NCBI GenBank assembly: GCA_963848085.1
Contig: CAWKCE010000003.1
Coordinates: 186,001 to 250,000, forward strand
Reading direction: 5' to 3'
DNA length: 64,000 nucleotides
DNA from: CAWKCE01 sp032127035
Lineage (GTDB): Bacteria; Actinomycetota; Actinomycetes; JAHEKZ01
Program-made: the position numbers and the translations under genes
The notes under the pieces: model-generated
Databases searched by the model: none
What the model was told of the DNA's origin: nothing
The model's input: only the letters and a program-made list of their open reading frames with translations
Shown here: piece by piece, positions 13,191 through 21,708 of the stretch
How the letters are laid out: the number at the start of each line of letters is the position of its first letter
How positions within the stretch are numbered: position 1 is the stretch's first letter

Positions 13191-15191
13191 TCAGGGCCGG
13201 GGCCGGGAGCGGTGGAGCCGGCCCAGGGACTCGTTGTACGACGCCAGCTCGGCGTCGCCGTCGCGGTCGGCCTGCCGGTCCAGCTGCCGGGCCCGACGGG
13301 AGTCGTCGCGCGACCACTGGAACAGGAGAATCACCAGCACCATCACCGCGGGAACCTCGGCGAACGCCCAGGTGAACGCCGAACCAGTGGTCTGGTCGGT
13401 GAGCGCGTCCGGACCCCACGTCCGCCCGAGCAGGGCGTAGTAATCGGCCGCGATCACCGAGTCCGTCGACATCAGCGCCACGGCAAAGAACGCGTGGAAC
13501 GGAAGCGACGCGAACAGCACGATCAGGCGCATCGGGTACGGCGCGCGCCGGGGGAGCGGGTCGGTGCCGATCAGCGTCTCGTAGAACAGGTACCCCACGA
13601 GGACGAAGTGCGCGTGCATCGCTATGTGCGCCCAGTGCTGACGCATCGCCAGCTCGAACAGGTCCGAGAAGTACACGACATACGGCGCGCTGACGAACAG
13701 GAGAAGGGCGACCACCGGGTTGGTGAGCACCCTCACCGCCCGGCTCTGCAGCACCGCCAGCAGCCACTCCCTCGGCCCGGCTGGTCGGTTCGGTCCGGCC
13801 GGAACGAGCGCACGAAGTGCGAGCGTGACCGGCGCGCCGGTGACGAGCAGCAGCGGTGCCAGCATGCCGAGCAGCATGTGCTGGGTCATGTGTGCGCTGA
13901 ACAGCACCTTGCCGTAGGTGGCCAGCCCAGACTGCGTCGCGAACGCGACGACCGTCAACCCCGCGTACCAGCCGACCATCCGACCGACAGGCCAGTGGAC
14001 CTGACGCCGGCGAAGGATCAGGACGCCACGTGCGTAGAGCACCGCGGCCAGCAGGAGCAGCAGAGCGGCCAGGGCGTCGAGGCGCCAGTCGAGCAGATAG
14101 TCGGCCAGGCCAGGCTGTCCGGGAAGCGGGAATCCGAGGACGGACTCCGCCGGCGTCGGCAGCGTCGGCGACGTCGGCTCCGGAGTCGGGGTGCGGGACA
14201 GCGCGACAGCGATGCCGACCACCGCCGCCATGACCAGCACCTCCACCCCGGCCAGCCGGCGGAAGGCGCCCGGCTCTCCCTCGGCGACGCGCGGCAGAGC
14301 TGCCCGACGGTGCCACCAGCCGACGACGCCGAGGCCGACGAAGGCGGCCGTCTTGGCCAGGACGAGTGCCCCGTAGCCCGACGACCACAGGTCCGCGGGC
14401 GTGTCCAGCCGCACCGCGGCGCTCACCACGCCCGACAGCCCCACGGCCACGTACGCCCAGAGGGCAAGCGCGCTGTACCGGCGAGCCGCCACCGGCAGAT
14501 AGCGGCCGTCCGTCCGGGCGTACCAGGCGAGCCCAGCGAGCCCGCCGACCCAGGTGACCACACCCAGCAGGTGCAGCAGGAGCGCCGAGACCGCGATGTC
14601 GTGGTCACCGGACGCCGCCGCATGACCGATCAGCGCAGCGGGGACGACGGTGGCCGCCGCCAGCACGAGTCCGCCCCACGCGCCGAGCGGCCGGTCGGCG
14701 GTGCGGGCCACGACGGCGGTGGCGCCGGCCATCACCGCCGTGGCCGCCCAAGCGCGCCCCTCCGACAGCTCCCTGACAAAGCTCCAGAGCTGGTCGGGTG
14801 CCAGGGCGTCGGCCACCGAGATGCCGGCGATGTCGGCCAGCGTCAGGACGAGCACTGCCAGGCCCGCGACGGTCCACCCGGCGGCGGTCCAGGCGGCGAG
14901 CCGGGCAGCCCGCGCGGCGCCGCTGGACAGGATCTGCTTGCTCGACGGCAGCAGGACGGCGGCGGTGAGCAGCAGTCCGACGGTGGCGATCGCGGCCAGG
15001 TCGGTGGCCAGCTTGGCCAGCGGGAGCGCCCAGCCGACGACGGGGCCGGCGTCCGGCAGGCCGGGAGGAAGCGGCGTGGGGCGACCGCCGCCGACCAGCA
15101 GTGCGACGACCATCGACAGCACGCCGACCGCCACGACGGTCGCGGCCGCTGCGCCCCGCGGGACGGTCTGGTGGGTGTCGACCTCAGCCAC
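13191..15191 (-). CDS. ctaG: CopD-CtaG fusion: copper-resistance D / cytochrome oxidase assembly protein
   Basis: This 666-residue polytopic protein has two modules. The N-terminal half (about residues 15-330) is CopD-like, with the LIGHAAASGDHDIAVSALLLH histidines and a VVTWVGGLAGL helix. The C-terminal half (about 375-620) is caa3-type CtaG, with HMTQHMLLGMLAPLLLV, HWAHIAMHAHFVLVGYLF and LPFHAFFAVALM. CopD takes part in copper uptake, and CtaG delivers copper to the CuB site of cytochrome c oxidase. The GTG at 15191 overlaps the copC stop by 8 nt. The longer upstream frame is the antisense of copC. No oxidase subunit genes are in the window. Confidence 0.9.
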   Translation of the reverse strand: MAEVDTHQTVPRGAAAATVVAVGVLSMVVALLVGGGRPTPLPPGLPDAGPVVGWALPLAKLATDLAAIATVGLLLTAAVLLPSSKQILSSGAARAARLAAWTAAGWTVAGLAVLVLTLADIAGISVADALAPDQLWSFVRELSEGRAWAATAVMAGATAVVARTADRPLGAWGGLVLAAATVVPAALIGHAAASGDHDIAVSALLLHLLGVVTWVGGLAGLAWYARTDGRYLPVAARRYSALALWAYVAVGLSGVVSAAVRLDTPADLWSSGYGALVLAKTAAFVGLGVVGWWHRRAALPRVAEGEPGAFRRLAGVEVLVMAAVVGIAVALSRTPTPEPTSPTLPTPAESVLGFPLPGQPGLADYLLDWRLDALAALLLLLAAVLYARGVLILRRRQVHWPVGRMVGWYAGLTVVAFATQSGLATYGKVLFSAHMTQHMLLGMLAPLLLVTGAPVTLALRALVPAGPNRPAGPREWLLAVLQSRAVRVLTNPVVALLLFVSAPYVVYFSDLFELAMRQHWAHIAMHAHFVLVGYLFYETLIGTDPLPRRAPYPMRLIVLFASLPFHAFFAVALMSTDSVIAADYYALLGRTWGPDALTDQTTGSAFTWAFAEVPAVMVLVILLFQWSRDDSRRARQLDRQADRDGDAELASYNESLGRLHRSRPRP

Positions 15192-15783
15192 GGTTGCGGC
15201 GCGCCCGTGCGACAACGAAGGCCGTTGCGGCAAGTGCTGCTGTGCCAAGAGCGACGGCCAACCAGAGCGCCGTCGATCCATCGTCAGCCGAGGAGGCCGG
15301 ATCCGTCGACGGGCTTGCAGTCGGACTCGCAGTCGGCGTCGACGTCGGTGACGCGGTGGGCGAGGGAGAGCTCGTCGGAGCCGACGTCTCCTGGGCGGGC
15401 AGCTCCACGCGGTACGTGACTGCGCCGCCGATGACGTGCCCGTCGGCGGAGACCACGCGGTATGCGACTGCGAAGTCCCCCGACCCCACGGTGTCGTCCA
15501 CGGACAGGCTGACGCGCGGGCCGGAGATGACAAGCGAGTCGGGGTCGTCCACCCGTGCCTTGTCCGACCCGGTCACGACAACCGCAGAACCCTGGTCCCG
15601 GATGTCCTCGCTGAACGTCAGGACGACACGGTCCGGGGCAGCGGTCAGAACAGCGCCGTCCTCCGGGTTCGAGGAGACGAGCTCGCTGTGCGCCGAAGCG
15701 GGGGCGGAGCCGGGGCCTAGCAGGGCCAGCACGGCCACCAGAGCGGACAGGCCGAGCATCAACGGACGGCGGTGACGACGCAC
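15184..15783 (-). CDS. copC: CopC-domain copper-binding protein, membrane anchored
   Basis: The 199-residue precursor has a signal peptide ending in APASA, then a mature N-terminus HSELVSSNPEDGAVL whose first histidine is the usual Cu(II) ligand of CopC. The beta-sandwich continues through VVLTFSEDIRD and YRVVSADGHVIGGAVTYRV, with the second conserved histidine in DGHV. A Pro/Ser/Thr-rich linker (about residues 130-165) and a C-terminal membrane helix follow. This YcnJ/CopC-with-anchor form is common in actinobacteria. It is translated just before, and coupled to, the CopD-CtaG gene, which suggests transfer of extracytoplasmic copper into that protein. Confidence 0.9.
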   Translation of the reverse strand: MRRHRRPLMLGLSALVAVLALLGPGSAPASAHSELVSSNPEDGAVLTAAPDRVVLTFSEDIRDQGSAVVVTGSDKARVDDPDSLVISGPRVSLSVDDTVGSGDFAVAYRVVSADGHVIGGAVTYRVELPAQETSAPTSSPSPTASPTSTPTASPTASPSTDPASSADDGSTALWLAVALGTAALAATAFVVARARRNRG

Positions 15784-15789
15784 CCTGGC

Positions 15790-15795
15790 AGCGTA
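15790..15795 (-). promoter_or_regulatory. -10 element TACGCT of the copC operon
   Basis: TACGCT on the minus strand is 6 nt from the copC GTG at 15783 and lies within 3 bp of the PMT gene stop. Confidence 0.45.
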
Positions 15796-15797
15796 GG

Positions 15798-17414
15798 TCA
15801 GACCCAGTTCCGCAGCCGCAGCAGGCGGTCGTACCAGTCGTCGTAGGGGATGGGCTGCCCGGTCCACAACGGGTAGAGGGCTGCAGCAGCGATCACGGCG
15901 AGCAGCAGGTATCCACCCACCACAGCCACCCCGACCGACCGCCTCCGCAGGGACGCAGTTGCCGGCCCCAATGCGTGGCCGAGCATCATGGCGACCGCTG
16001 CCGCCAGGAACGGCACGAAGACCACCGCGTAGAACGAGAACATCGTGCGGTTGTCGGCCGCCGCGAAGTAGAACCACGGCAGCCAGCCCGCGGCGACGCC
16101 GACGAGGAGCGCTCCGGCCCGCCAGTCGCGGCGGCTGACCAGGAGCCAGGCCATCGTGATCAGCCCGGCGACGGCGCCCCACCACAGGACGGGGTTCCCC
16201 AGCGCCACCACCTCCGCGGCGCACTTGGTGACGGCGCAGCCGTTCTCCCCGAGACCGGACTCCTCGTAGAAGAAGGAGACCGGTCGGGCGAGGATGAGCC
16301 AGCCGGCTGGGTGGGAGTCGTAGGGGTGCCCGCTGTCGAGTCCGGTGTGAAATCGCAGGGCTTCGGCGTGGTAGTGCCACAGGGCGCGCAGGGCGTCAGG
16401 GAAGAGCCCGGCCAGCGTTCCGGACGCGGGGTTCTGTGACCCCCAGTTCCTCAGGTACCCGTCGGAGGACGCAAGCCAGCCGGACCACGACGTGACGTAG
16501 ACCACCACCGCCGCCGGGATCATCGTGAGGAACGCCGGGACCGCGTCCCGGCGCAGGGCCCCCCACCACGGGAGCCGGACACCGGCCAGTCGCCGCGCGC
16601 CCACGTCCCAGAAGACCGTCAGGAGGCCGAAGGCCGCCAGGTAGGCCAGCGCGTTCCACTTGGTCGCGAGCGCGGCGCCCAGGGCGATGCCGGCAACCAG
16701 TCGCCAGGGGCGGAACCCGATGCCGGGCCCCGTCCTGCCGTCGGAGAACTGCTCGAGCCGGGTGGCCACGCGTTGTCGGGCTTGGTCGCGGTCGAGCAGG
16801 AGCGCGGCGAACGCGACCAGGACGAAGAAGGACAGGGGCAGGTCCAGCAGCGCGGTGCGGCTGAGCACCAGGTGCATGCCGTCGATCGCGAGGAGCAACC
16901 CGGCGATCGTGCCGACGAGCGTCGAGCGGGTCAGCCTCCGGACGGCCCGGGCGAGGACCAGCACGCTCAGGGTGCCGAGGACGGCGACGGCGACCCGCCA
17001 TCCGAACGGCGTCATCCCGAAGACCTGCTCGCCGCTGGCGATGATCCACTTCCCGAGCGGTGGGTGGACGACGTACGACGGAGTGTCGCTGAACACGTCG
17101 AGGTCGCCGCGCAAGATGCGCTTGTCCGCCTTGTCGACGAAGTCGACCTCGTAGCCGTACTTCAGCAGCGCATACGCGTCCTTGGCGTAGTACGTCTCGT
17201 CGAACGCGAACGCCCGAGGCCGGCTGAGGTCGACGAACCGGAGGATCCCGGCGAGCAGTGTGACCGCCAGCGGAGCGAGCCAGCCGATGAGGCGGTCGGT
17301 GGGCATGGGGTCGGTGAGACGGTCGCGGATCCGATCGGCGGCCGCTGCCGACCAGGTGCGCGCCGGCGGGTCGGGGGTCTCGGCCGGCGGCTCGAGCACG
17401 CCCGTTGCCGTCAC
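15798..17414 (-). CDS. pmt: Dolichyl-phosphate-mannose-protein mannosyltransferase (GT39/PMT)
   Basis: PMT transfers mannose from polyprenyl-phosphate-mannose to Ser/Thr of exported proteins on the outer face of the membrane. The 538-residue protein has an N-terminal cytoplasmic tail, the catalytic Asp-Glu loop FAFDETYYAKDAYALLKYG, the second loop VVHPPLGKWIIASGEQVFG, and about eleven membrane helices. PLWTGQPIPYDDWYDRLLRL is its C-terminal signature. Its length equals mycobacterial PMT. The GTG at 17414 is supported by a -10 hexamer 6 nt away. It is divergent from rsmI, a conserved actinobacterial pairing. Likely clients are lipoproteins and the RpfB-type secreted proteins. Confidence 0.94.
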   Translation of the reverse strand: MTATGVLEPPAETPDPPARTWSAAAADRIRDRLTDPMPTDRLIGWLAPLAVTLLAGILRFVDLSRPRAFAFDETYYAKDAYALLKYGYEVDFVDKADKRILRGDLDVFSDTPSYVVHPPLGKWIIASGEQVFGMTPFGWRVAVAVLGTLSVLVLARAVRRLTRSTLVGTIAGLLLAIDGMHLVLSRTALLDLPLSFFVLVAFAALLLDRDQARQRVATRLEQFSDGRTGPGIGFRPWRLVAGIALGAALATKWNALAYLAAFGLLTVFWDVGARRLAGVRLPWWGALRRDAVPAFLTMIPAAVVVYVTSWSGWLASSDGYLRNWGSQNPASGTLAGLFPDALRALWHYHAEALRFHTGLDSGHPYDSHPAGWLILARPVSFFYEESGLGENGCAVTKCAAEVVALGNPVLWWGAVAGLITMAWLLVSRRDWRAGALLVGVAAGWLPWFYFAAADNRTMFSFYAVVFVPFLAAAVAMMLGHALGPATASLRRRSVGVAVVGGYLLLAVIAAAALYPLWTGQPIPYDDWYDRLLRLRNWV

Positions 17415-17420
17415 ACCGGC

Positions 17421-17426
17421 ATCGTA
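17421..17426 (-). promoter_or_regulatory. -10 element TACGAT of the PMT gene
   Basis: TACGAT on the minus strand precedes the GTG at 17414 by 6 nt. Only 38 bp separate this start codon from the divergent rsmI start. Confidence 0.45.
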
Positions 17427-17452
17427 GGTGGGCCGGCTGGGAGGATCGGACC

Positions 17453-18304
17453 GTGACCACCACGACACCCGGCCTGCTCGTACTCGCCGCGACGCCCATC
17501 GGCGACGTGCGTGATGCCTCGCCGCGGCTGGCTGAGCTGCTGGCCACTGCAGACGTGGTGGCCGCGGAGGACTCGCGACGGCTGCGGCGGCTGTGCCGTG
17601 ACCTGGGGGTGCACACGTCGGGCGACGTCGTCATCTACCACGAGCACAGCGAAGGGGCGCGCACCCACGCACTCGTCGACCGGCTGCTCGACGGAAGCAC
17701 GGTGCTGTTGGTCACCGATGCCGGGATGCCGAGCGTGAGCGACCCTGGCTACCGGCTGGTCGCGGCCGCCATCGCCGCGGGGGTTCGCGTGACGGCCGCC
17801 CCCGGCCCGTCGGCGCTGGTCACCGCGGTGGCGCTGTCGGGACTGCCGGTCGACCGCTTCTGCTTCGAAGGCTTCCTCCCCCGGAAAGCCGGCCAGCGTC
17901 GGCAGCGGCTGCGCGAGCTGGCCGGTGAGCCCCGCACGCAGGTCTACTTCGAGGCCCCGCACCGACTCCCGGCCGTGCTGGCCGACCTGGTCGAGCTGTT
18001 CGGTGCCGACCGGCCCGCCGCCGTCTGCCGGGAGCTGACCAAGACCTACGAGGAGGTGCGCCGAGGCACGCTCGCCGAGCTGGCGGAGTGGGCAGCTCCC
18101 GGCGTGCGCGGCGAGATCAGCCTCGTCGTCGGCGGCGCCGACCCGGAGCCGGTCGAGCTCGACGACGCCGAGCTTGCCGCCCGCGTGGCAGGCGAGCAGG
18201 CTGCCGGACGGTCCCGACGCGACGCCGTGGACGCGGTGTCGTTGGCCACCGGGCTGCCGCGGCGACGGGTGTACGAGGCGGCGCATCGGAAGTCGGACGC
18301 GTGA
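17453..18304 (+). CDS. rsmI: 16S rRNA (cytidine(1402)-2'-O)-methyltransferase RsmI
   Basis: RsmI methylates the 2'-O of C1402 in the decoding centre using S-adenosylmethionine. The 283-residue protein has LLVLAATPIGDVRDAS at the N-terminus, VVAAEDSRRLRRL, the SAM-binding DAGMPSVSDPGYRLV (about residue 88), VTAAPGPSALVTAVALSG, and EAPHRLPAVLADL. Its C-terminal QAAGRSRRDAVDAV helix matches the family. The GTG at 17453 has GGGAGGATCGG in front. PMT is divergent at a distance of 38 bp. Confidence 0.95.
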   Translation: MTTTTPGLLVLAATPIGDVRDASPRLAELLATADVVAAEDSRRLRRLCRDLGVHTSGDVVIYHEHSEGARTHALVDRLLDGSTVLLVTDAGMPSVSDPGYRLVAAAIAAGVRVTAAPGPSALVTAVALSGLPVDRFCFEGFLPRKAGQRRQRLRELAGEPRTQVYFEAPHRLPAVLADLVELFGADRPAAVCRELTKTYEEVRRGTLAELAEWAAPGVRGEISLVVGGADPEPVELDDAELAARVAGEQAAGRSRRDAVDAVSLATGLPRRRVYEAAHRKSDA

Positions 18305-18320
18305 GTGGCACAGTGACCGC

Positions 18321-19109
18321 GTGACCCAGCCGACTGTCGACCTGCCCGTGCGTCCGCGCTGGTTCGACGTCGAGACGGTGGGCGACGGCGTCACCCGCTA
18401 CATCGAGCCCGCGGTCCACCCGTTCCTTCGGGCGAACTGCTGGCACGTCAAGGGGAGGGAGCGCGACCTCCTGGTTGATGCGGGACTCGGGGTCGCCGAC
18501 CTGGCGCGCGTCGTGCACACCAGACACCGACGCGAGCCGACGCTGTTCGTGACCCACGGCCACTACGACCACCTCGGCGGTGCGCACGGCTTCGACCACC
18601 GCATCACCCACCAGGCGGAGGCGGCGGCACTGGCCGATCCCGAGCAGGACCCCCTGGTCACCGCCGACCTGCCCAGCGAATTCCGGGATGCGCTCGTGGC
18701 CGACGAGCCAGATGGGGTGGCGCCGCCCTACCTGATCGAGGCGGTTCCCGAACGCGGGTACCAACCCGCGGACTACCGCGTGGTTCCGGCCCCCGCGACC
18801 GAGCTGGTCGAGGACGGCGACGTCATCGACCTCGGCGACCGAGCCCTCGAGGTCATCCACCTCCCCGGTCACACGCCTGGGTCGGCCGCCCTGTTCGATC
18901 GCAGCCGGGGCGTGCTGTTCAGCGGTGACGTGATCTACGACGGCACGCTCCTCGACGAGCTGCCGGAGTCCGACATCGACGACTACGTGGCGTCGGTCCG
19001 GCGGCTGCTGACCCTTCCGGTCCGGATCGTCCACGCCGGGCACGAGTCGTCCTTTGACGGCGACCGGCTGGCCGAGCTGTGCCAGGCGTACCTGGACCGA
19101 CGCGCGTGA
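18321..19109 (+). CDS. Metallo-beta-lactamase-fold hydrolase
   Basis: This 262-residue MBL-fold protein has the metal motif THGHYDHLGG (about residues 78-86), the later metal ligands in LPGHTPGSAAL and LFSGDVIYDG, and a C-terminal HAGHESSFDG histidine, so a two-zinc site is complete. Hydroxyacylglutathione hydrolase-like and lactonase-like members share this pattern. Mycothiol rather than glutathione is the thiol in actinobacteria, so a mycothiol-linked thioester substrate is possible but unproven. It follows rsmI by 16 nt and precedes metG by 27 nt on the same strand. Confidence 0.87.
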   Translation: MTQPTVDLPVRPRWFDVETVGDGVTRYIEPAVHPFLRANCWHVKGRERDLLVDAGLGVADLARVVHTRHRREPTLFVTHGHYDHLGGAHGFDHRITHQAEAAALADPEQDPLVTADLPSEFRDALVADEPDGVAPPYLIEAVPERGYQPADYRVVPAPATELVEDGDVIDLGDRALEVIHLPGHTPGSAALFDRSRGVLFSGDVIYDGTLLDELPESDIDDYVASVRRLLTLPVRIVHAGHESSFDGDRLAELCQAYLDRRA

Positions 19110-19123
19110 CGGCGCAGCGCCCA

Positions 19124-19129
19124 TAGGAT
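19124..19129 (+). promoter_or_regulatory. -10 element TAGGAT of metG
   Basis: TAGGAT ends 7 nt before the metG GTG at 19137. A second GTG two bases earlier is out of frame. Confidence 0.4.
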
Positions 19130-19136
19130 CCGCGGT

Positions 19137-20729
19137 GTGACTGACTCCACTGACCACACCTACTACGTCACGACGCCGATCTACTACGTCAACGACGCGC
19201 CCCACCTCGGTCACGCCTACACGACCGTTGCCGCCGACGTCCTGGCTCGCTGGCACCGGCAGCGCGGCGAGGACGTCTGGCTGCTCACCGGAACCGACGA
19301 GCACGGGCAGAAGGTGATGCGAACCGCCGAGGCCAACGGGGTTCCGCCCGAAGTCTGGTGCGACCGCCTCGTGGAAACAGCCTGGCGCCCGGTTCTGGAC
19401 ACCCTGGAAATCTCCAACGACGACTTCATCCGCACCACCGAGGATCGTCACGGCCGTCGAGTCCAGCAGTTCCTCCAGGACCTCCATGACAAAGGGGAGA
19501 TCTACGAGGGCGCCTACTCCGGTCCGTACTGCGTGGGGTGCGAGGAGTTCAAGCTCCCCGGTGACTTGGTGGAGGGCGACGACGGTGCGCTCCTGTGTCC
19601 GGTGCACTCCCGTCCGGTGGAGACTGTCTCGGAGACCAACTGGTTCTTCCGGCTCAGTGCCTACGGCGAGCGGCTGCTCGACCACTACCGACACCATCCG
19701 GGGGCGGTTGCGCCGGCCTCGGCGCGCAACGAGGTGATGTCGTTCATCGAGCAGGGGCTGAACGACCTGTCCATCTCGCGGTCGTCGTTCGACTGGGGAA
19801 TCCCCATCCCATGGGACACCTCACAGGTCACCTACGTCTGGTTCGACGCGCTCCTCAACTACGCAACGGCGGTGGGGTACGGGGACGTGGACGGTCCCGG
19901 GGCGGACCTGTTCCGGCGCACGTTCCCCGCGGACGTCCACCTGGTGGGCAAGGACATCCTGCGGTTCCACGCCGTGATCTGGCCGGCGATGCTGATGGCG
20001 GCTGGGCTCCCCCTGCCGGAACAGGTCTTCGCCCATGGGTGGCTCCTCGTCGGCGGCGAGAAGATGAGCAAGTCCAAGCTGACCGGCATCGAGCCGTCCC
20101 AGATCACCGACCACTTCGGCTCCGACGCGTTCCGCTACTACTTCCTCAGCGTGATCCCCTTCGGGCAGGACGGGTCCTTCTCGTGGGAGCACCTCAGCGC
20201 CATCTATACGTCCGAGCTGGCGAACGGGCTGGGCAACCTGGCCTCCCGGGTGGCGGCAATGGTCGGCAAGTACTTCGACGGGACGCTGCCGGCAGACGAG
20301 TCGCCAGGCGCAGCCGAGAAGAGCCTGGCCGCTCTGCTGGCCGCGGCTGGGGCGGAAGCGGATGCGGCCATCGAGGACCTCCGTTTCCACGACGCGCTCG
20401 CGGCCATTCGTTCGTTCGTCGAGGCGGTCAACGGGTACGTGACCGAGCAGGAGCCGTGGCAGGTGGCCAAGGACGACGGAAGCCGCGATCGGCTGGCGAC
20501 CATCCTCTACACCGCTGCCGAGTCCCTGCGTGCAATCGCCGTGCTGTACGCCCCGGTGATGCCGACCACCGCGCAGCGGTTGTGGGACCTCCTCGGTGCC
20601 GAGCCTGCGCTCGGCCCGCTGTCCGACCAGCGGGTGGCGGAGACAACGACCTGGGGAACGCTGCCGGCCGGGGTCACGGTGACCAAGGGCGACTCGCTGT
20701 TCCCGCGCTTGGAGGACCCGCCGTCCTGA
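19137..20729 (+). CDS. metG: Methionyl-tRNA synthetase
   Basis: MetG charges initiator and elongator tRNA-Met. The 530-residue class I synthetase has the HIGH motif as HLGH (residues 23-26), LLTGTDEHGQK, a connective zinc domain with Cys132/Cys135 and CPVH (about 154-157), and the KMSKS loop (about 309-313). The C-terminal helical anticodon domain contains the usual WKLAK-type WQVAKDD. There is no C-terminal tRNA-binding extension, as in mycobacterial MetG (519 residues). The following gene is convergent. Confidence 0.97.
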   Translation: MTDSTDHTYYVTTPIYYVNDAPHLGHAYTTVAADVLARWHRQRGEDVWLLTGTDEHGQKVMRTAEANGVPPEVWCDRLVETAWRPVLDTLEISNDDFIRTTEDRHGRRVQQFLQDLHDKGEIYEGAYSGPYCVGCEEFKLPGDLVEGDDGALLCPVHSRPVETVSETNWFFRLSAYGERLLDHYRHHPGAVAPASARNEVMSFIEQGLNDLSISRSSFDWGIPIPWDTSQVTYVWFDALLNYATAVGYGDVDGPGADLFRRTFPADVHLVGKDILRFHAVIWPAMLMAAGLPLPEQVFAHGWLLVGGEKMSKSKLTGIEPSQITDHFGSDAFRYYFLSVIPFGQDGSFSWEHLSAIYTSELANGLGNLASRVAAMVGKYFDGTLPADESPGAAEKSLAALLAAAGAEADAAIEDLRFHDALAAIRSFVEAVNGYVTEQEPWQVAKDDGSRDRLATILYTAAESLRAIAVLYAPVMPTTAQRLWDLLGAEPALGPLSDQRVAETTTWGTLPAGVTVTKGDSLFPRLEDPPS

Positions 20730-20736
20730 GCGCCGC

Positions 20737-21618
20737 CTAGCCCGGCAGGCACCGACCGTCGACGGCGTCGAATCGCCTGCTGCAGGCTGCCAGCGGCTGG
20801 CCACTACGCGCTGAGGCCACAACCTCGTTGATTGCGGCCACCACCAGACTGGGCTGTTCGTCTTGGATCATGTGTCCCGAACTGACCGCAAGCAGGTGGA
20901 TGGAGTTGGTCGATCGACGTGCGAGCGAGCTGTGCTCGCGCCGCCACCACAGCTGCTGGCTGCGATCAAACTCGTCGGTGTCGGCGAAGTTCTGGGTGAG
21001 CACGACCACTGGGATGTCCCCGAAGTCGCCGGCACGCAGCAGCTCCTGCTTCGAGGCCACCATGTCGACCGGGTTCCCGGGACCGTCCTCCCAGACCGGG
21101 TCCTTCTGGCCCACCTGTGCGGCCACAGATGAGTCGTCGAACACGATCCCGACGACGCGGTCCTCGTTGCGGCTGGCGAACACCTGGGCGACCATTCCGC
21201 CCATGGAGTGCCCGACCAGCACATACGGGCCATCGATGCCGGCGCCGTCCAGCAGCGCCTCGAGCTCGTCGCTGAGCGAACCGATCGTGACCGGCGAGTT
21301 TTCGGCCGGTCGCGAGGCGTCGATTCCGGCGCGCGTGTAGGAGCAGGTGCGAGTGGTCAGCTGGACATCGTCCTGAACCCGCCAGAACCACTGGTCGTCG
21401 CCACCGGCACCCGCCTCGAACAGGACTGTGGGTGTTCCCTCGCCGTCGCATGTGATGGTGAGGGTGTTGCCGTCGACCTGGACCGTCTGCTCGACGGCAG
21501 AGGGTGCGTCCGAGCTGGCCGACGCGGAAGGGCGCCCTGCGTCGCCGACGGCCGTCGAGCACGACGAGACGAGCAGGGCGGCCACGAGCACGCCCGCGAG
21601 CCGCCATGGGCCGGACAT
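20737..21618 (-). CDS. Secreted lipoprotein alpha/beta hydrolase
   Basis: The 293-residue precursor has a lipoprotein signal (AGVLVAALLVSSC, Cys20), a Ser/Ala-rich spacer and an alpha/beta-hydrolase domain. The nucleophile elbow is VGHSMGG, and the catalytic His is in SSGHMIQDEQP. An oxyanion segment FEAGAGGDDQWFW follows the first strand. The core contains TCSYTRAGIDAS and DRVVGIVFDDSS. It probably acts as an esterase or peptidase on the outer face of the membrane; the substrate is unknown. It ends 7 bp from metG (convergent) and is divergent from tnaA. Confidence 0.87.
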   Translation of the reverse strand: MSGPWRLAGVLVAALLVSSCSTAVGDAGRPSASASSDAPSAVEQTVQVDGNTLTITCDGEGTPTVLFEAGAGGDDQWFWRVQDDVQLTTRTCSYTRAGIDASRPAENSPVTIGSLSDELEALLDGAGIDGPYVLVGHSMGGMVAQVFASRNEDRVVGIVFDDSSVAAQVGQKDPVWEDGPGNPVDMVASKQELLRAGDFGDIPVVVLTQNFADTDEFDRSQQLWWRREHSSLARRSTNSIHLLAVSSGHMIQDEQPSLVVAAINEVVASARSGQPLAACSRRFDAVDGRCLPG

Positions 21619-21696
21619 CAGCCACCTCCGCTCCCCACGCGAGGCTGTGGTGCCTGATGGTCCACCCGGGCGGCTCCGGCGTCTAGCCGCGGGGCA

Positions 21697-21702
21697 TAGC
21701 CT
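21697..21702 (+). promoter_or_regulatory. -10 element TAGCCT of tnaA
   Basis: TAGCCT is 6 nt before the tnaA ATG, so no TnaC-type leader peptide or attenuator can precede the coding sequence. Confidence 0.45.
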
Positions 21703-21708
21703 CACGTC

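Noticed and set aside
13167..15419. Long plus-strand ORF of 750 codons opposite ctaG/copC
   Set aside because: It is a high-GC shadow frame with Arg/Gln/His-rich composition and no domain. The opposite strand encodes clear CopC/CopD/CtaG motifs. Similar shadows at 36239-38326(-), 41080-43953(-) and 38435-40234(-) were rejected for the same reason.
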